This document shows positions 36,437-48,916 of a stretch of DNA of 64,000 nt, piece after piece. The stretch is from Agelas oroides. Lineage: Eukaryota; Porifera; Demospongiae; Agelasida; Agelasidae. The translations under genes and the position numbers were made by a program. The stretch is from assembly GCA_949130485.1 (NCBI GenBank), contig OX422184.1, positions 7,668,655 through 7,732,654 on the forward strand, given 5' to 3'. The notes under the pieces are model-generated. The model was not told the origin of the DNA and made no database searches. It saw nothing but the letters and a program-made list of their open reading frames with translations. Every line of letters begins with the position of its first letter. Position 1 is the stretch's first letter.

Positions 36437-36997
36437 GGGCCCTAGTCTATGGATGCAAAGACAACACCTTATCCATCGACTTTTGTCCCCCCAGTATTCC
36501 ATAGTGTCACTGGCTGTCCCCACTGCGTGAGTGGAGTGACTTGAAATGCTATTGGAGATGTATATCAAACCCCCTATCTGCACAGAAATCAGTAACTATA
36601 TATATATAGGTGTGCCCAGCAAGACTAGTCGTTTCATACCCTGTGTGTCCAGTGTATGACAGCAAAGTTTTTCATAGTTTTTCTGTTCATCACATTGACT
36701 CATAACTTTGACATTGTCAAAATGTGATGATGCCCTCAACATAGCAAAAATGTCAGTAATCACAAGCATGATTAAGGTAAAGCAAGGCTATTCCAATCGC
36801 AGTGTCATTCCAACAATCAAGCTAATGTCTCCACGATACTGTGGAGTTTAGCAAGGGAAATAAGTGTCAGCAGGCCTGCTTGATTCACAGAAGCATTTGA
36901 TCTATTCTCTGGTATCAGAATTTCCCTTGCATGAAATACTATCAGAATATCCTGCTTTACCTTAAGAAGTGAGAGGTTAGAGACATTTTCCGTCATC
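36437..36997. other. Central unique part of the foldback element
   Basis: No gene is seen. It holds a short (TA)n run at about 36597-36606. A smaller inverted pair is present: TTAAGGTAAAGCAAGGCTATTC near 36773 faces GAATATCCTGCTTTACCTTAA near 36944. Confidence 0.5.
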
Positions 36998-37551
36998 ATT
37001 CTGCTGATCAAAACAAACACTTGCTGTAGAAGATTGTGATACTTCTGGTTCCTCTCTTACACACTGTAATGACTTGAATGATTTAGTCCGGCCTTTATCG
37101 TAACGTGTGATTATTGATGCTTACAAAACAGTTGATTCCAAGAGTTCAGATCGCAGAGTAAAATTACAATGCTAAAATCAAGTATTGATGCCAATGGTAG
37201 CTATGCCAGATAGTAGGATGGAAGCCAAAGGCAACAGACCCAACATTTCAGTGCTGTATTTAGTAAGCAAATTATCAGCAGGCCTTGAAAAGCGGTACTT
37301 TGCTGATAGAAAATGCTTCTAAGTTCAACCTCTCACTTTGTGTGGGTAAATCACGACTTTTGACACAGTCTTGTCAACTTCAGACGGCCAGGAACAACAC
37401 ACTGGGCAAACTCAGCGACTTTCTCGGATCTTGACAGGCATATTACGTCATTCCAATTACGTACAGCTACCAGAATGGGTACAACCCTGTCATTAATTTT
37501 CCATCGTTTTGCGACTAAGTTCTCAAACCTCGTCCAAAAAAAAAATTCGCC

Positions 37552-39017
37552 CGTGGAGGTCTTCTAATGCTCGTGAAGGCCTGTTGAAGTTCCGTGAATG
37601 TTTGTAAACACCGTTATACACACCGTGCAAGTCTTCTGAAGCTCATGCAGGCCTGTTTAAGAACTGTGAAGGTTTGTAAACGTAGTTTTCAAATCTGTGG
37701 AAGCCTCCGAAGCTCATGTAGGCCTGTTTAAGTGCGGGGAAAGATTCAAAACGTCGCTTTTGCCACCGTGGACGTCTTCTAATGCTCGTGAAGACCTGTT
37801 GAAGATCCGTGAATGTTTGTAAACACCGTTATACACACCGTGGAAGTCTTCTGTAGCTCATGCAGGCCTGTTTAAGTACTGTGAAGGTTTGTAAACGTAG
37901 TTTTCACCACTGTGCAAGCCTCTGAAGCTCACGTAGGCCAGTTTAAGTGCGGGGGAAGATTCAAAACGTCGTTTTAGCCACCGTGGACGTCTTTTAATGC
38001 TCGTGAAGGCCTGTTCAAACTCCGTGAAGGTTTGTAAACGTAGTTTTCACCACTGTGGAAGCCTCTGAAGTTAATGTAGGCCCGTTTAAGTGCGGGGAAA
38101 GATTCAAAACATCGTTTCAGCCACCGTGTAGGTATTCTAATGCTCGTGAAGGCCAGTTGAAGTTCCGTGAATGTTTGTAAACACCGTTATACACACCGAG
38201 GAAGTCTTCAGAAGCTCATGCAGGCCTGTTTAAGTACTGTGAAGGTTTGTAAACGTAGTTTTCACCACTGTGGAAGCCTCTGAAGCTCATGTAGGCCTGT
38301 TTAAGTGCGGGGAAAGATTCAAAACATGGTTTTAACCACCGTGGAGGTCTTCTAATCCTCGTGAAAGCTTGCTTAAGTACCGTGAAGGTTTCTAAACTCC
38401 GGTTCACCCACCATATAAGTCTTCTGAAGCTCATGCAGGCCTGTTTAAGTTCTGTGAAGGTTTGTAAACGTAGTTTTCACCACTGTGGAAGCCTCTGAAG
38501 CTCACGTAGGCCTGTTTAAGTGCGGGGAAAGATTCAAAACGTGGTTTTAGCCACCGTGGACGTCTTTTAATGCTCGTGAAGGCCTGTTCAAACTCCGTGA
38601 AGGTTTGTAAACGTAGTTTTCACCACTGTAGAAGTCTTCTGAAGAACGTTTTGGCCTGTTTAAGTGGGGGGGAAAGAGTCAAAACGTCATTTTAGCCACC
38701 GTGGGCGTCTTTTAATGCTCGTGAAGGCCTGTTGATGTTCTGTGAAAGTTTGTAAACACCCTTATACACCCCGTGGAAGTCTTCTGAAGCTCATGCAGGC
38801 CTGTTTAAGTACTGTGAAGGTTTGTAAGCGTAGTTTTCACCACTGTGGAAGACTCTCAAGCTCATGTAGGACTGTTTAAGTGCGGGGAAAGATTCAAAAC
38901 GTCGCTTTTGCCACCGTGGACGACTTCTAATGCTCGTGAAGACCTGTTGAAGTTCCGTGAATGTTTGTAAACACCGTTATACACACCGTGGAAGTCTTCT
39001 GTAGCTCATGCAGGCCT
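37552..39017 (-). repeat. ~72-bp satellite array, reverse block 3
   Basis: Continuation of the reverse array after the foldback element, with the same monomer types. It ends at about 39018 in GCAGGCCTGTAG, where the strand switches. Confidence 0.93.
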
Positions 39018-42000
39018 GTAGTGGTAAAAACTACGTTTACAAACCTTCACGGAGTTTGAACAGGCCTTCACGAGCATTAAAAGACGTTCACGGTGGCTAA
39101 AACGACGTTTTGAATCTTTCCCCGTACTTAAACAGGGCTACATGAGCTTCAGAAGCTTCCACAGTGGTGAAAACTACCTTTACAAACCTTCACAGTACTC
39201 AAATAGGCCTGCATGAGCTTCAGAAGACTTTCACGGTGTGTATAACGGTGTTTACAAACATTCACGGTACTTAAACAGGTGTTGATGAGGATTACAACAC
39301 GCCCACGGTGGCAAAAACGTTTTGAATCTTTCCCCGCACTTAAACAGGCCTACATTAGCTTCTGAGCCTTCCACAGTGGTGAAAACTACGTTTACAAACC
39401 TTCACAGTACTCAAACAGGCCTGCATGAGCTTTAGAAGACTTTCACGGTGTGTATAACGGAGTTTACAAACATTCACGGAACTTCAACAGGCCTTCACGA
39501 GCATTAGAAGGCGTCCACTGTGGCTAAAACGATGTTTTAAATCTTTCCGCGCACTTATACATGCCTACACGAGCTTCACAATGGTGAAATTACCTTTACA
39601 AACCTTCACGCTACTGAAACAGGCCTGCAGGAGCATCAGAAGTCTTATACGGTGGGTGAAACGGAGTTTAGAAATCTTCACGGTACTTACAAAAGCTTTC
39701 ACGAGCATTAGAAGATCTCCTCGGTGGTTAAAACGATGTTTTGAATCTTTCCCCGCACTTAAACAGGCCTACATGAGCTTCAGAAGACATCTACAGTGGT
39801 GAAAACTGCGTTTACAAACCTTCACGGAACTTCAACAGGCCTTTACGAGCATTAGAACACATCCACGGTGGCTGAAACGACGTCTTGAATCTTTCCCCGC
39901 ACTTAAACAGGCCTACATGAGCTTCAGAGGCTTCCACTGTGGTGTAAACTACGTTTACAAACCTTCACAGTACTTAAACAGGCCTGCATGAGCTTCAGAA
40001 GACTTCCACGGTGTGTATAACGGTGTTTACAAACATTCACGGAACTTCAACAGGTCTTCACGATCATTAGAAGACGTCCACGGAGGCAAAAGTGCCGTTT
40101 TGAATCTTTCCCCGCACTTAAACACGCCAGCACGTTCTTCAGAAGACTTCTACAGTGGTGAAAACTACGTTTACAAACCTTCACGGAGTTTGAAAAGGTC
40201 TTCACGAGCATTAAAAGATGTCCACGGTGGCTAAAACAATGTTTTGAATCTTTCCCCACACTTAAAGCGGCCTACATGAGCTTCAGAGTCTTCCACAGTG
40301 GTGAAAACTACGTTTACAAACTTTCACAGTACTTAAACAGGCCTGCATGAGCTTCTGAAAACTTCCACGGCGTGTACAACGGTGTTTACAAACATTCACG
40401 GAACTTCAACAGGCCTTCACGAGGATTAGAAGACCACCCAGGTTGCTAAAACGATGTTTTGAATCTTTCCCCGCAGTTAAACAGGCCTACATTAGCTTCA
40501 GAGCCTTCCACAGTGGAGAAAACTACGTTTACAAACTTTCACAGTACTGAAACAGGCCTGCATGAGCTTGAGAAGACTTCCACGGTGTGTACAACGGGAT
40601 TTACAAACATTCACGGAACTTCAACAGGCCTTCACGAGCATTAGAAGGCGTCCACTTTGGCTAAAACGACGTAATAAATCTTTCCGCGCACTTATACATG
40701 CCTACACGAGCTTCACAATGGTGAAATTACCTTTACAAACCTTCACGGTACTTAAACAGGCCTGCAAGATCATCAGAGACTTCTACAGTGGTGAAAACAA
40801 GCTTCCACGCTACTTAAACAGGCCTGCATGAGCTTCAGAAGACTTATACTGTGGGTGAAACGGAGTTTAGAAAACTTCACGGTACTTAAACAAGCTCTCA
40901 CGAGCATTAGAAGACCTCCACGGTGGTTAAAACGACGTTTTGAATCTTTCCCTGTACTTAAACAGGCCTACATGAGCTTCAGAAGTCTTCTACAGTGGTG
41001 AAAACTGCGTTTACAAACCTTCACGGAGTTTGAACAGGCCTTCACGAGCATTAAAAGACGTCCACGGTGGCTAAAAGGACGTTTTGAATCTTTCCCAGTA
41101 CTTAAACAGGCCTACATGAGCTTCAGAAGTCTTCTACAGTGGTGTTTACAAACCTTCACGGAGTTTGAACGGGCCTTCACGAGCATTAAAAGACGTCCAC
41201 GGTGGCTAAAACGACGTTTTGAATCTTTCCCCGTACTTCAACAGACCTGCATGAGCTTCAGAAGACTTCCACGGTGTGTATAACGGGGTTTACAAACATT
41301 CACGGAACTTCTACAGGCCTTCACGAGCATTAGAAGGCGTCCGCTGAGGCTAAAACGACGTTTTAAATTTTTCCGCGCACTTATACAGGTCTACACGAGC
41401 TTCACAATGGTGAAATTACCTTTACAAACCTTCACGGTGCTTAAACAGGCATGCAAGATCATCAGAGACTTCTACAGTGGTGAAAACAAGCTTCCACGCT
41501 ACTTAAACAGGCCTGCACGAACATCAGAAGACTTATACGGTTGGTGAAACGGAGTTTAGAAACCTTCACGGTACTTAAACAAGCTTTCACGAGCATTAGA
41601 AGACCTCCACGGTGGTTAAAACGATGTTTTGAATCTTTCACCGCAATTAAACAGGCATACATGAGCTTCAGAAGACATCTACAGTGGTAAAAACTGCGTT
41701 TACAAACCTTCACGGAACTTCAACAGGCCTTTACGAGCATTAGAAGACGTCCACGGTGGCTGAAACGACGTCTTGAATCGTTCCCCGCACTTAAACAGGC
41801 CTACATGAGCTTCAGAAGTCTTCTACAGTGATGAAAACTTCGTTTACAAACCATCACGGAACTTAAACAGGTCTTTACGAGCATTAGAAGATGTCCACGG
41901 TGGCTAAAATGACGTTTTGAATCTTTCCCCGTACTTAAACAGGCCTACATGAGCTTCAGAAGCTTCCACAGTTGAGAAAACTACCTCTTACAAGCTTCAC

Positions 42001-45000
42001 GGTACTCAAACAGGCCTGCATGAGCTTCAGAAGACTTCCACGGTGTGTATAACTGTGTTTACAAACATTCACGGTACTTAAACAGGTCTCCACGAACATT
42101 ACAAGACGACCACGGTGGCAAAAACGACGTTTTGAATCTTTATCCCCACTTAAACAGGCCAACACGTTCTTCAGAAGACTTCTACAGTGGTGAAAACTAC
42201 GTTTACAAACCTTCACGGAGTTTGAACAGGCCTTCACGAGCATTAAAAGACGTCCACGGCGGCTAAAACAACGTTTTGAATCTTTCCCCGCACTTAAACA
42301 GGCCTACATGAGCTTCAGAGGCTTCCACAGTGGTGAAAACTACCTTTACAAACCTTCACAGTACTCAAATAGACCTGCATGAGCTTCAGAAGACTTCCAC
42401 GGTGTGTAGAACGGGGTTTACAAACATTCACGGAACTTCAACAGGCCTTCACGAGCATTAGAATGCGTCCGCTGTGGCTAAAACGACGTTTTAAATCTTT
42501 CCGCGCACTTATACAGGCCTACATGAGCTTCACAATGGTGAAATTACCTTTACAAACCTTCACGGTACTTAAACAGGCCTGCAAGATCATCAGAGACTTC
42601 TACAGTGGTGAAAACAAGCTTTCACGCTACTTAAACAGGCCTGCACGAACATCAGAAGACTTAATCGGTGGGTGAAACGGAGTTTAGAAACCTTCACGGT
42701 ACTTAAACAAGCTTTCACGAGCATTAGACGACCTCCACGGTGGTTAAAACGATGTTTTGAATCTTTCCCCGCACTTAAACAGGCCAACACGTTCTTCAGA
42801 AGACTTCTACAGTAGTGAAAACTACGTTTACAAACCTTCACAGAGTTTGAACTGGCCTTCACGAGCATTAAAAGACGTGCACGGTTGCTAAAACGACGTT
42901 TTGAATCTTTCCCCGCACTTAAACAGGCCTACATGAGGTTCACAGGCTTCCACAGTGGTGAAAACTACGTTTACAAACCTTTACAGTACTTAAACAGGCC
43001 AGGCCTGCATGAGCTTCTGAAGACTTCCAAGGTGTGTATAACGGTGTTTACAAACATTCACGGAACTTCAACAGGTCTTCAGGAGCATTAGAAGAAGTCC
43101 ACGGTGGCAAAAGCGACGTTTTGAATCTTTCCCCGCACTTAAACAGGCCTACATGAGCTTGAGAGGCTTCCACAGTGGTGAAAACGTTTATATACCTTTA
43201 CAGTACTCAAACAGGCCTGTATGAGCTTCAGAAGACTTCCACGGTGTGTATAACGGGGTTTACAAACATTCACGGAACTTCAAGAGGCCTTCACGAGCAT
43301 TAGAAGGCGTCCACTGTGGCAAAAACGACGTTTTAAATCTTTCCGCGCACTTTTACAGGCCTACACGAGCTTCACAATGGTGAAATTACCCTTCACGGTA
43401 CTTAAACAGGCCTGCAAGATCATCAGAGACTTTTACAGTGGTGAAAAGAAGCTTCCACGCTACTTAAACAGGCCTGCACGAGCATCAGAAGATTTATACG
43501 GTGGGTGAAACGGAGTTTAGAAACCTTCACGGTACTTACACAAGATTTCACGAGCATTAGAAGACATCCACGTTGGTTAAAACGATGTTTTGAATCTTTC
43601 CCCGCACTTAAACAGGCCTACATGAGCTTCAGAAGACTTCTGCAGTGGTGAAAACTACGTTTACAAACCTTCACGGAGTTTAAACAGGCCTTCACGTGCA
43701 CTAAAAGACGTCCACGGTGGCTGAAACGATGTTTTGAATCTTTCCCCGCACTTAAAGAGGCCTACATGAGCTTCAGAGGCTTCCACAGTGGTGAAAACTA
43801 TGTTTATAAACCGTCACAGTACTTAAACAGGCCTGCATGAGCTTCAGAAGACTTCCACGGTGTGTATAACGGTGTTTACAAACATTCACGGAACTTCAAC
43901 AGGGCTTCACGATGATTAGAAGACGCCCACGGTGGCTAAAACGACGTTTTGAATCTTCCCCCCAACTTAAACAGGCCAACACGTTCTTCAGAAGACTTCT
44001 GCAGTGGTGAAAACTACGTTTACAAACCTTCACCGAATTTGAACAGGCCTTCACGAGCATTAAAAGACGTCCACGGGGGCTAAAACGACGTTCTGAATCT
44101 TTCTCCGCACTTAAAGAGGCCTACATGAGCTTCAGAGACTTCTAAAGTGGTGAAAACTACGTTTACAAGCATTCATGGTACTTAAACAGGCCAGCGAGAT
44201 CATCAGAGACTTCCACAGTGGTAAAAACAAGCTTCCACGCTCCTTAAACAGGCCTGCATGAGCTTCAGTAGACTTATACGGTGTGTAAAACGGAGTTTAG
44301 AAACTTACCGGCACTTAAACAAGCTTTCACGAGCATTAGAGGACCACCACGTTGGTGAAAACGATGCTTTGAATCTTTCCCTGCACTTAAACAGGCCTAC
44401 ATGAGCTTCAGAAGACTTCTACAGTGGTGAAATCTACGTTTACAAACCTTCACGGAACTTCAACAGGCTTTTACGAGCATTAGAAGACGCCCACGGTGGC
44501 TAACACGACGTTATGAATATTTCCGCGCACTTATACAGGCCTACACCAGCTTCACAATGGTGAAATTATCTTTACAAACCTTCACGGTTCTTAAACAGGC
44601 CTGCAAGATCATCAGACACTTCTACAGTGGTGAAAACAAGCTTCCACGCTACTTAAACAGGCCTGCACGAGCATCAGAAGACTTATACGGTGGGTGAAAC
44701 TACGTTTACAAACCTTCACGGAATTTGAACAAGACTTCACGAGCATTAAAAGACGTCCACGGTGGTAAAACGACGTTTTGAATATTTCCCCGCACTTAAA
44801 CAGGCGTACATGAGCTTCAGAAGACTTCTACAGTGGTGAAAACTACGTTTTCAAACCTTCACGGAACTTCAACAGGCCTTCACGAGCATTAGAAGACGTT
44901 CACGGTGGCTAAAACGACGTTTTGAATCTTTCCCCGCACTTAAATAGGCCTACATGACCTTCAGAAGACTTCTACAGTGGTGAAAACTACGTTTACAAAC

Positions 45001-48000
45001 CTTCACGGAACTTCAACAGGCCTTCACGAGCATTAGAAGACGTCCACGGTGGTTAAAACGACGTTTTGAATCTTTCCCCGCACTTAAACAGGCCAACACG
45101 TTGTTCAGAAGACTTCTACAGTGGTGAAAACTACGTATACAAACCTTCACGGAACTTCAACAGGCCTTTACGAGCATTAGAAGACGTCCACGGTGGCTAA
45201 GACGACGTTTTCAATCTTTCCCCGCACTTAAACAGGCCAACACGTTCTTCAGAAGACTTCTACAGTGGTGAAAACTACGTTTACAAACCTTCACGCAATT
45301 TGAACAGGCCTTCACGAGCATTAAAAGACGTCCACGGTGGCTAAAACGACGTACTAAATCTTTCCCTGCACTTAAACAGGCCTACATGAGCTTCAGAGAC
45401 TTCTAAAACTGTGAAAACTATGTTTACAAGACTTCACGGTACTTAAACAGGCCTGCACGAGCATCAGACACTTCCACAGTAGTGAAAACTACGTTTACAA
45501 GCTTCCACGGTACTTAAATAGGCCTGAACGAGCTTCAGAAGACTTCTTCGGTGGGTAAAATAGTGTTTAGAAACCTTCACGGTACTTAAACAAGCTTTCA
45601 CGAGCATTAGAAGACCTCCACGGTGGTTAAAACGATGTTTTGAATTTTTTCCCGCACTTAAACAGGCCTACATGAGCTTCAGAGTCTTCCACAGTAGTGA
45701 AAACTACCTTTACAAACCTTCACAGTACTCAAACAGGCCTGCATGAGGTTCAGAATACTTCCACGGTGTGTATAACGGTGTTTACAAACATTCACGGAAC
45801 TTCAACAGGCTTTCACGAGCATTAGAAGACTTCCACCGTGCCTAAAACGATGTTTTAAATCTTTCCCCGAACTTAAACAGGCCTACGTTAGCTTCAGAGT
45901 CTTCCACAGTGGTGAAAAGTACGTTTACAAACCTTCACAGTACTCAAACAGGCCTGCATGAGCTTCAGAGGACTTCCACGGTGTGTATAACGGTGTTTAC
46001 AAACATTCACAGAACTTCAACAGGCGTTCACGAGCACTACAAGACGTCCACGGTGGGAAAAATCAGGTTTTGAACCTTTCCCCGCATTTAAGCTGGCCTA
46101 TACACGAGCTTCAGAGTCTTCTACAATGGTAAAAATACGTTCACAAACCTTCACGGTACTTAAACAGGCCTGCAAGATCATCAGAGTCTTCTACAGTGGT
46201 GAAAACTACGTTTACAAACTTTCACGGTATTTAAACCGGTCTGCACGAGTTTCACAATAAGACTTCTACGGTGGGTAAAACGGTGTTTAGAAACCTTAAC
46301 GGTACTTAAACTAGCCTTCACGGGCATTAGAAGACGTCCACGGTAGCTAAAACGACGTTTTGTATCTTTCCCCGCACTTAAAGAGGCCAACACGTTCTTC
46401 AGAAGACTTCTACAGTGGTGAAAACTACGTTTACAAACCATGACGGTACTTAAACAGGCCTTCACGAGTATTGGAAGACGTCCACGGTGGCTAAAACGAC
46501 GTTTTGAATCTTTCCCCGCACATAAACATGCCAACACGTTCTTCAGAAGACTTCTACAGTGGTGAAAACTACGTTTACAAAGATTTCACGGTACTTAAAC
46601 ACCACTTCACGAGCATTAGAAGACGTCCACGGTGGTTAAACGACGTTTTGAATCTTTCCCCGCACTTAAACAGGCCTACATGAGCTTGAGAGGCTTCCAC
46701 AGTGGTGCAAACTACGATTACAAACCTTCACAGTACTTAAACAGGCCTGCATGAGCTTCAGAAGACTTCCACGGTGTTTATAACGGTGTTTACAAACTTT
46801 CAACAGGCCTTCACGAGCATTAGAAGACGTCCACGGTGGCTAAAACGACGTTTTCAATCTATCTTCGCACATAAACATGCCAACACGTTGTTCAGAAGAC
46901 TTCTACAGTGGTGAAAACTACGTTTACAAACCTTCACGGAGTTTGAACAGGCCTTCACGAGCATTAAAAGACGTCAACGGTGGCTAAATCGACGTTTTGA
47001 ATATTTCCCCGCACTTAAACAGGCCTACATGAGCTTTAGAGGCTTCCACAGTGTGTATAACGGTGTTTACAAACATTCAAGGAACTTCAACAGGCTTTCA
47101 CGAGCACTAGAAGACGTCCACGGTGTCAAAAACCAAGTTTTGAATCTTTCCCCGCACTTAAGCTGGCCTACACGAGCTTCGGAGACTTTTACAATGGTGA
47201 AAATACGTTCACAAACTTTCACGGTACTTAAACCGGCCTGCACGAGCTTCACAAGACTTCTACGGTGGGTAAAACGGTGTTTAGAAACCTTAACGGTACT
47301 TAAACAAGCCTTCACGAGCATTAGAAGAGTCCACGGTGGCAAAAACGACGTTTTGAATCTTTCCCCGTCCTTAAACAGGCCTACATGAGCTTCAAAGGCT
47401 TCTACAGTCGTGAAAACTACGTTTACAAACCTTCACGGAACTTCAACAGGCCTTCACGAGCTAAAGAAGACGTCCACGGTGGCTAAAACAACGTCTTCAA
47501 TCTTTCCCCGCACTTAAACTGGCCTACACGAGCTTCAGAGACTTCTACACAGATGACAAATACGTTTACAAACCTTCTCTTTACTTAAACAGGCCTGCAA
47601 GATCATCAGAGACTTCTACAGTGGTGAAAACTACGTTTACAAGCTTCCACGGTACTTAAATAGGCCTGAACGAGCTTCAGAAGACTTCTTCGGTGGGGAA
47701 AACAGTGTTTAGAAACCTTCACGGTACTTAAACAAGCTTTCACGAGCACTAGAAGACCTCCACGGTGGTTCAAACGATGTTTTGAACTTTTCCCCGCACT
47801 TAAACAGGCCTACATGAGCTTCAGAGTCTTCCACAGTGGTGAAAACTACGTTTACAAACCTTCACAGTACTCAAACAAGCCTGCATGAGCTTCAGAGGAC
47901 TTTCACGGTGTGTATAACGGTGTTTACAAACATTCACGGAACTTCAATAGGCCTTCACGAGCACTAGAAGACGTCCACGGTGGCCAAAATCAGGTTTTGA

Positions 48001-48772
48001 ATCTTTCCCCGCATTTAAGCTGGCCTACACGAGCTTCAGAGACTTCTACAATGGTAAAAATACGTTCATAAACCTTCACGGTACTTAAAGAAGCCTGCAA
48101 GATCATCAGAGTCTTCTACAGTGGTGAAAACTACGTTTACAAACTTTCACGGTATTTAAACCGGCCTGCACGAGCTTCACAAGACATCTACGGTGGGTAA
48201 AACGGTGTTTAGAAACCTTAACGGTACTTAAACAAGCCTTCACGGGCATTAGAAGACGTCCACGGTGGCTAAAACGACGTTTTGTATCTTTACCCGCACT
48301 TAAAGAGGCCAACACGTTCTTCAGAAAACTTCTACAATTGTATAAACTACGTTTACAAACCTTCAAGGTACATAAACAGGCCTTCACGAGCATTAGAAGA
48401 CGTCCAAGGCGGCTAAAACGAAGTTTTGAATCTTTCCCCGCACTTAAAATGGCCAACACGTTCTTCAGAAGACTTCTACAGTGGTGAAAACTACGTTTAC
48501 AAACCTTGACGGTACTTAAACAGGCCTTCACGAGCATTAGAAGACGTCCACGGTGGCAAAAACGATGTTTTGAATCTTTCCCCGCACTTAAACTGGCCTA
48601 CATGAGCTTCAGAGACTTCTACAATGGTGCAAAATACGTTTACAAACCTTCATGGAACTTCAACTGGCCTTTACGAGTATTGGAAAACGTCCATGGTGGC
48701 TAAAACGACGTTTTGAATCTTTCCCCGCACATAAACATGCCAACACGTTCTTCAGAAGGCTTCTACAGTGGT
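39018..48772 (+). repeat. ~72-bp satellite array, forward block 2
   Basis: Forward array that begins inside a D-type unit (AGTGGTAAAAACTACG). It includes many D-type variants ending GGAGTTTGAACAGG, and G- and E-type units. No gene is seen; open frames up to 143 codons follow the 24-codon period. A small 8-bp slip duplicates AGGCCAGGCC near 43000. Confidence 0.93.
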
Positions 48773-48916
48773 CACCACTGCGGAAGCCTCTCAAGCTCAT
48801 GTTGGTTTGTTTAAGTGCGGGGAAAGATTCAAAACGTCGTTTACCCACCGTGGACGTCTTCTAATGCTCGTGAAGTGGTGTTTAAGTACCGTGAAATGTT
48901 TGTAAACGTAGTTTTC
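48773..48916 (-). repeat. 144-bp inverted satellite patch
   Basis: Only two monomers long (2 x 72 bp), in reverse orientation between forward blocks. Both junctions sit at small inverted repeats: CAGTGGT-C-ACCACTG at 48766-48780, and CGTAGTTTTC facing GAAATCTACG at about 48908-48926. Confidence 0.85.

Larger units (their letters stand above)
35179..37551. mobile_element. 2.4-kb foldback DNA element with ~550-660-bp inverted arms
   Basis: The termini read GGCGAATTTT... and ...AAAATTCGCC. The left arm (about 35179-35842) and right arm (about 36998-37551) are inverted copies, well conserved in the outer 150 bp. The left arm has roughly 100 bp (about 35631-35730) absent from the right. Satellite flanks carry CGTGGAG on both sides (35172-35178, 37552-37558), and joining them restores a normal monomer. 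The target duplication is therefore 7 bp, or 5 bp if the terminal G/C belongs to the element. No transposase frame exists; short frames have no domain. The superfamily is not assigned, because these termini do not match one I can name with confidence. Confidence 0.88.

Noticed and set aside
35295..37020. Short frames inside the foldback element as a transposase
   Set aside because: All are under 80 codons with no catalytic DDE-type motif, and several lie in the inverted arms.
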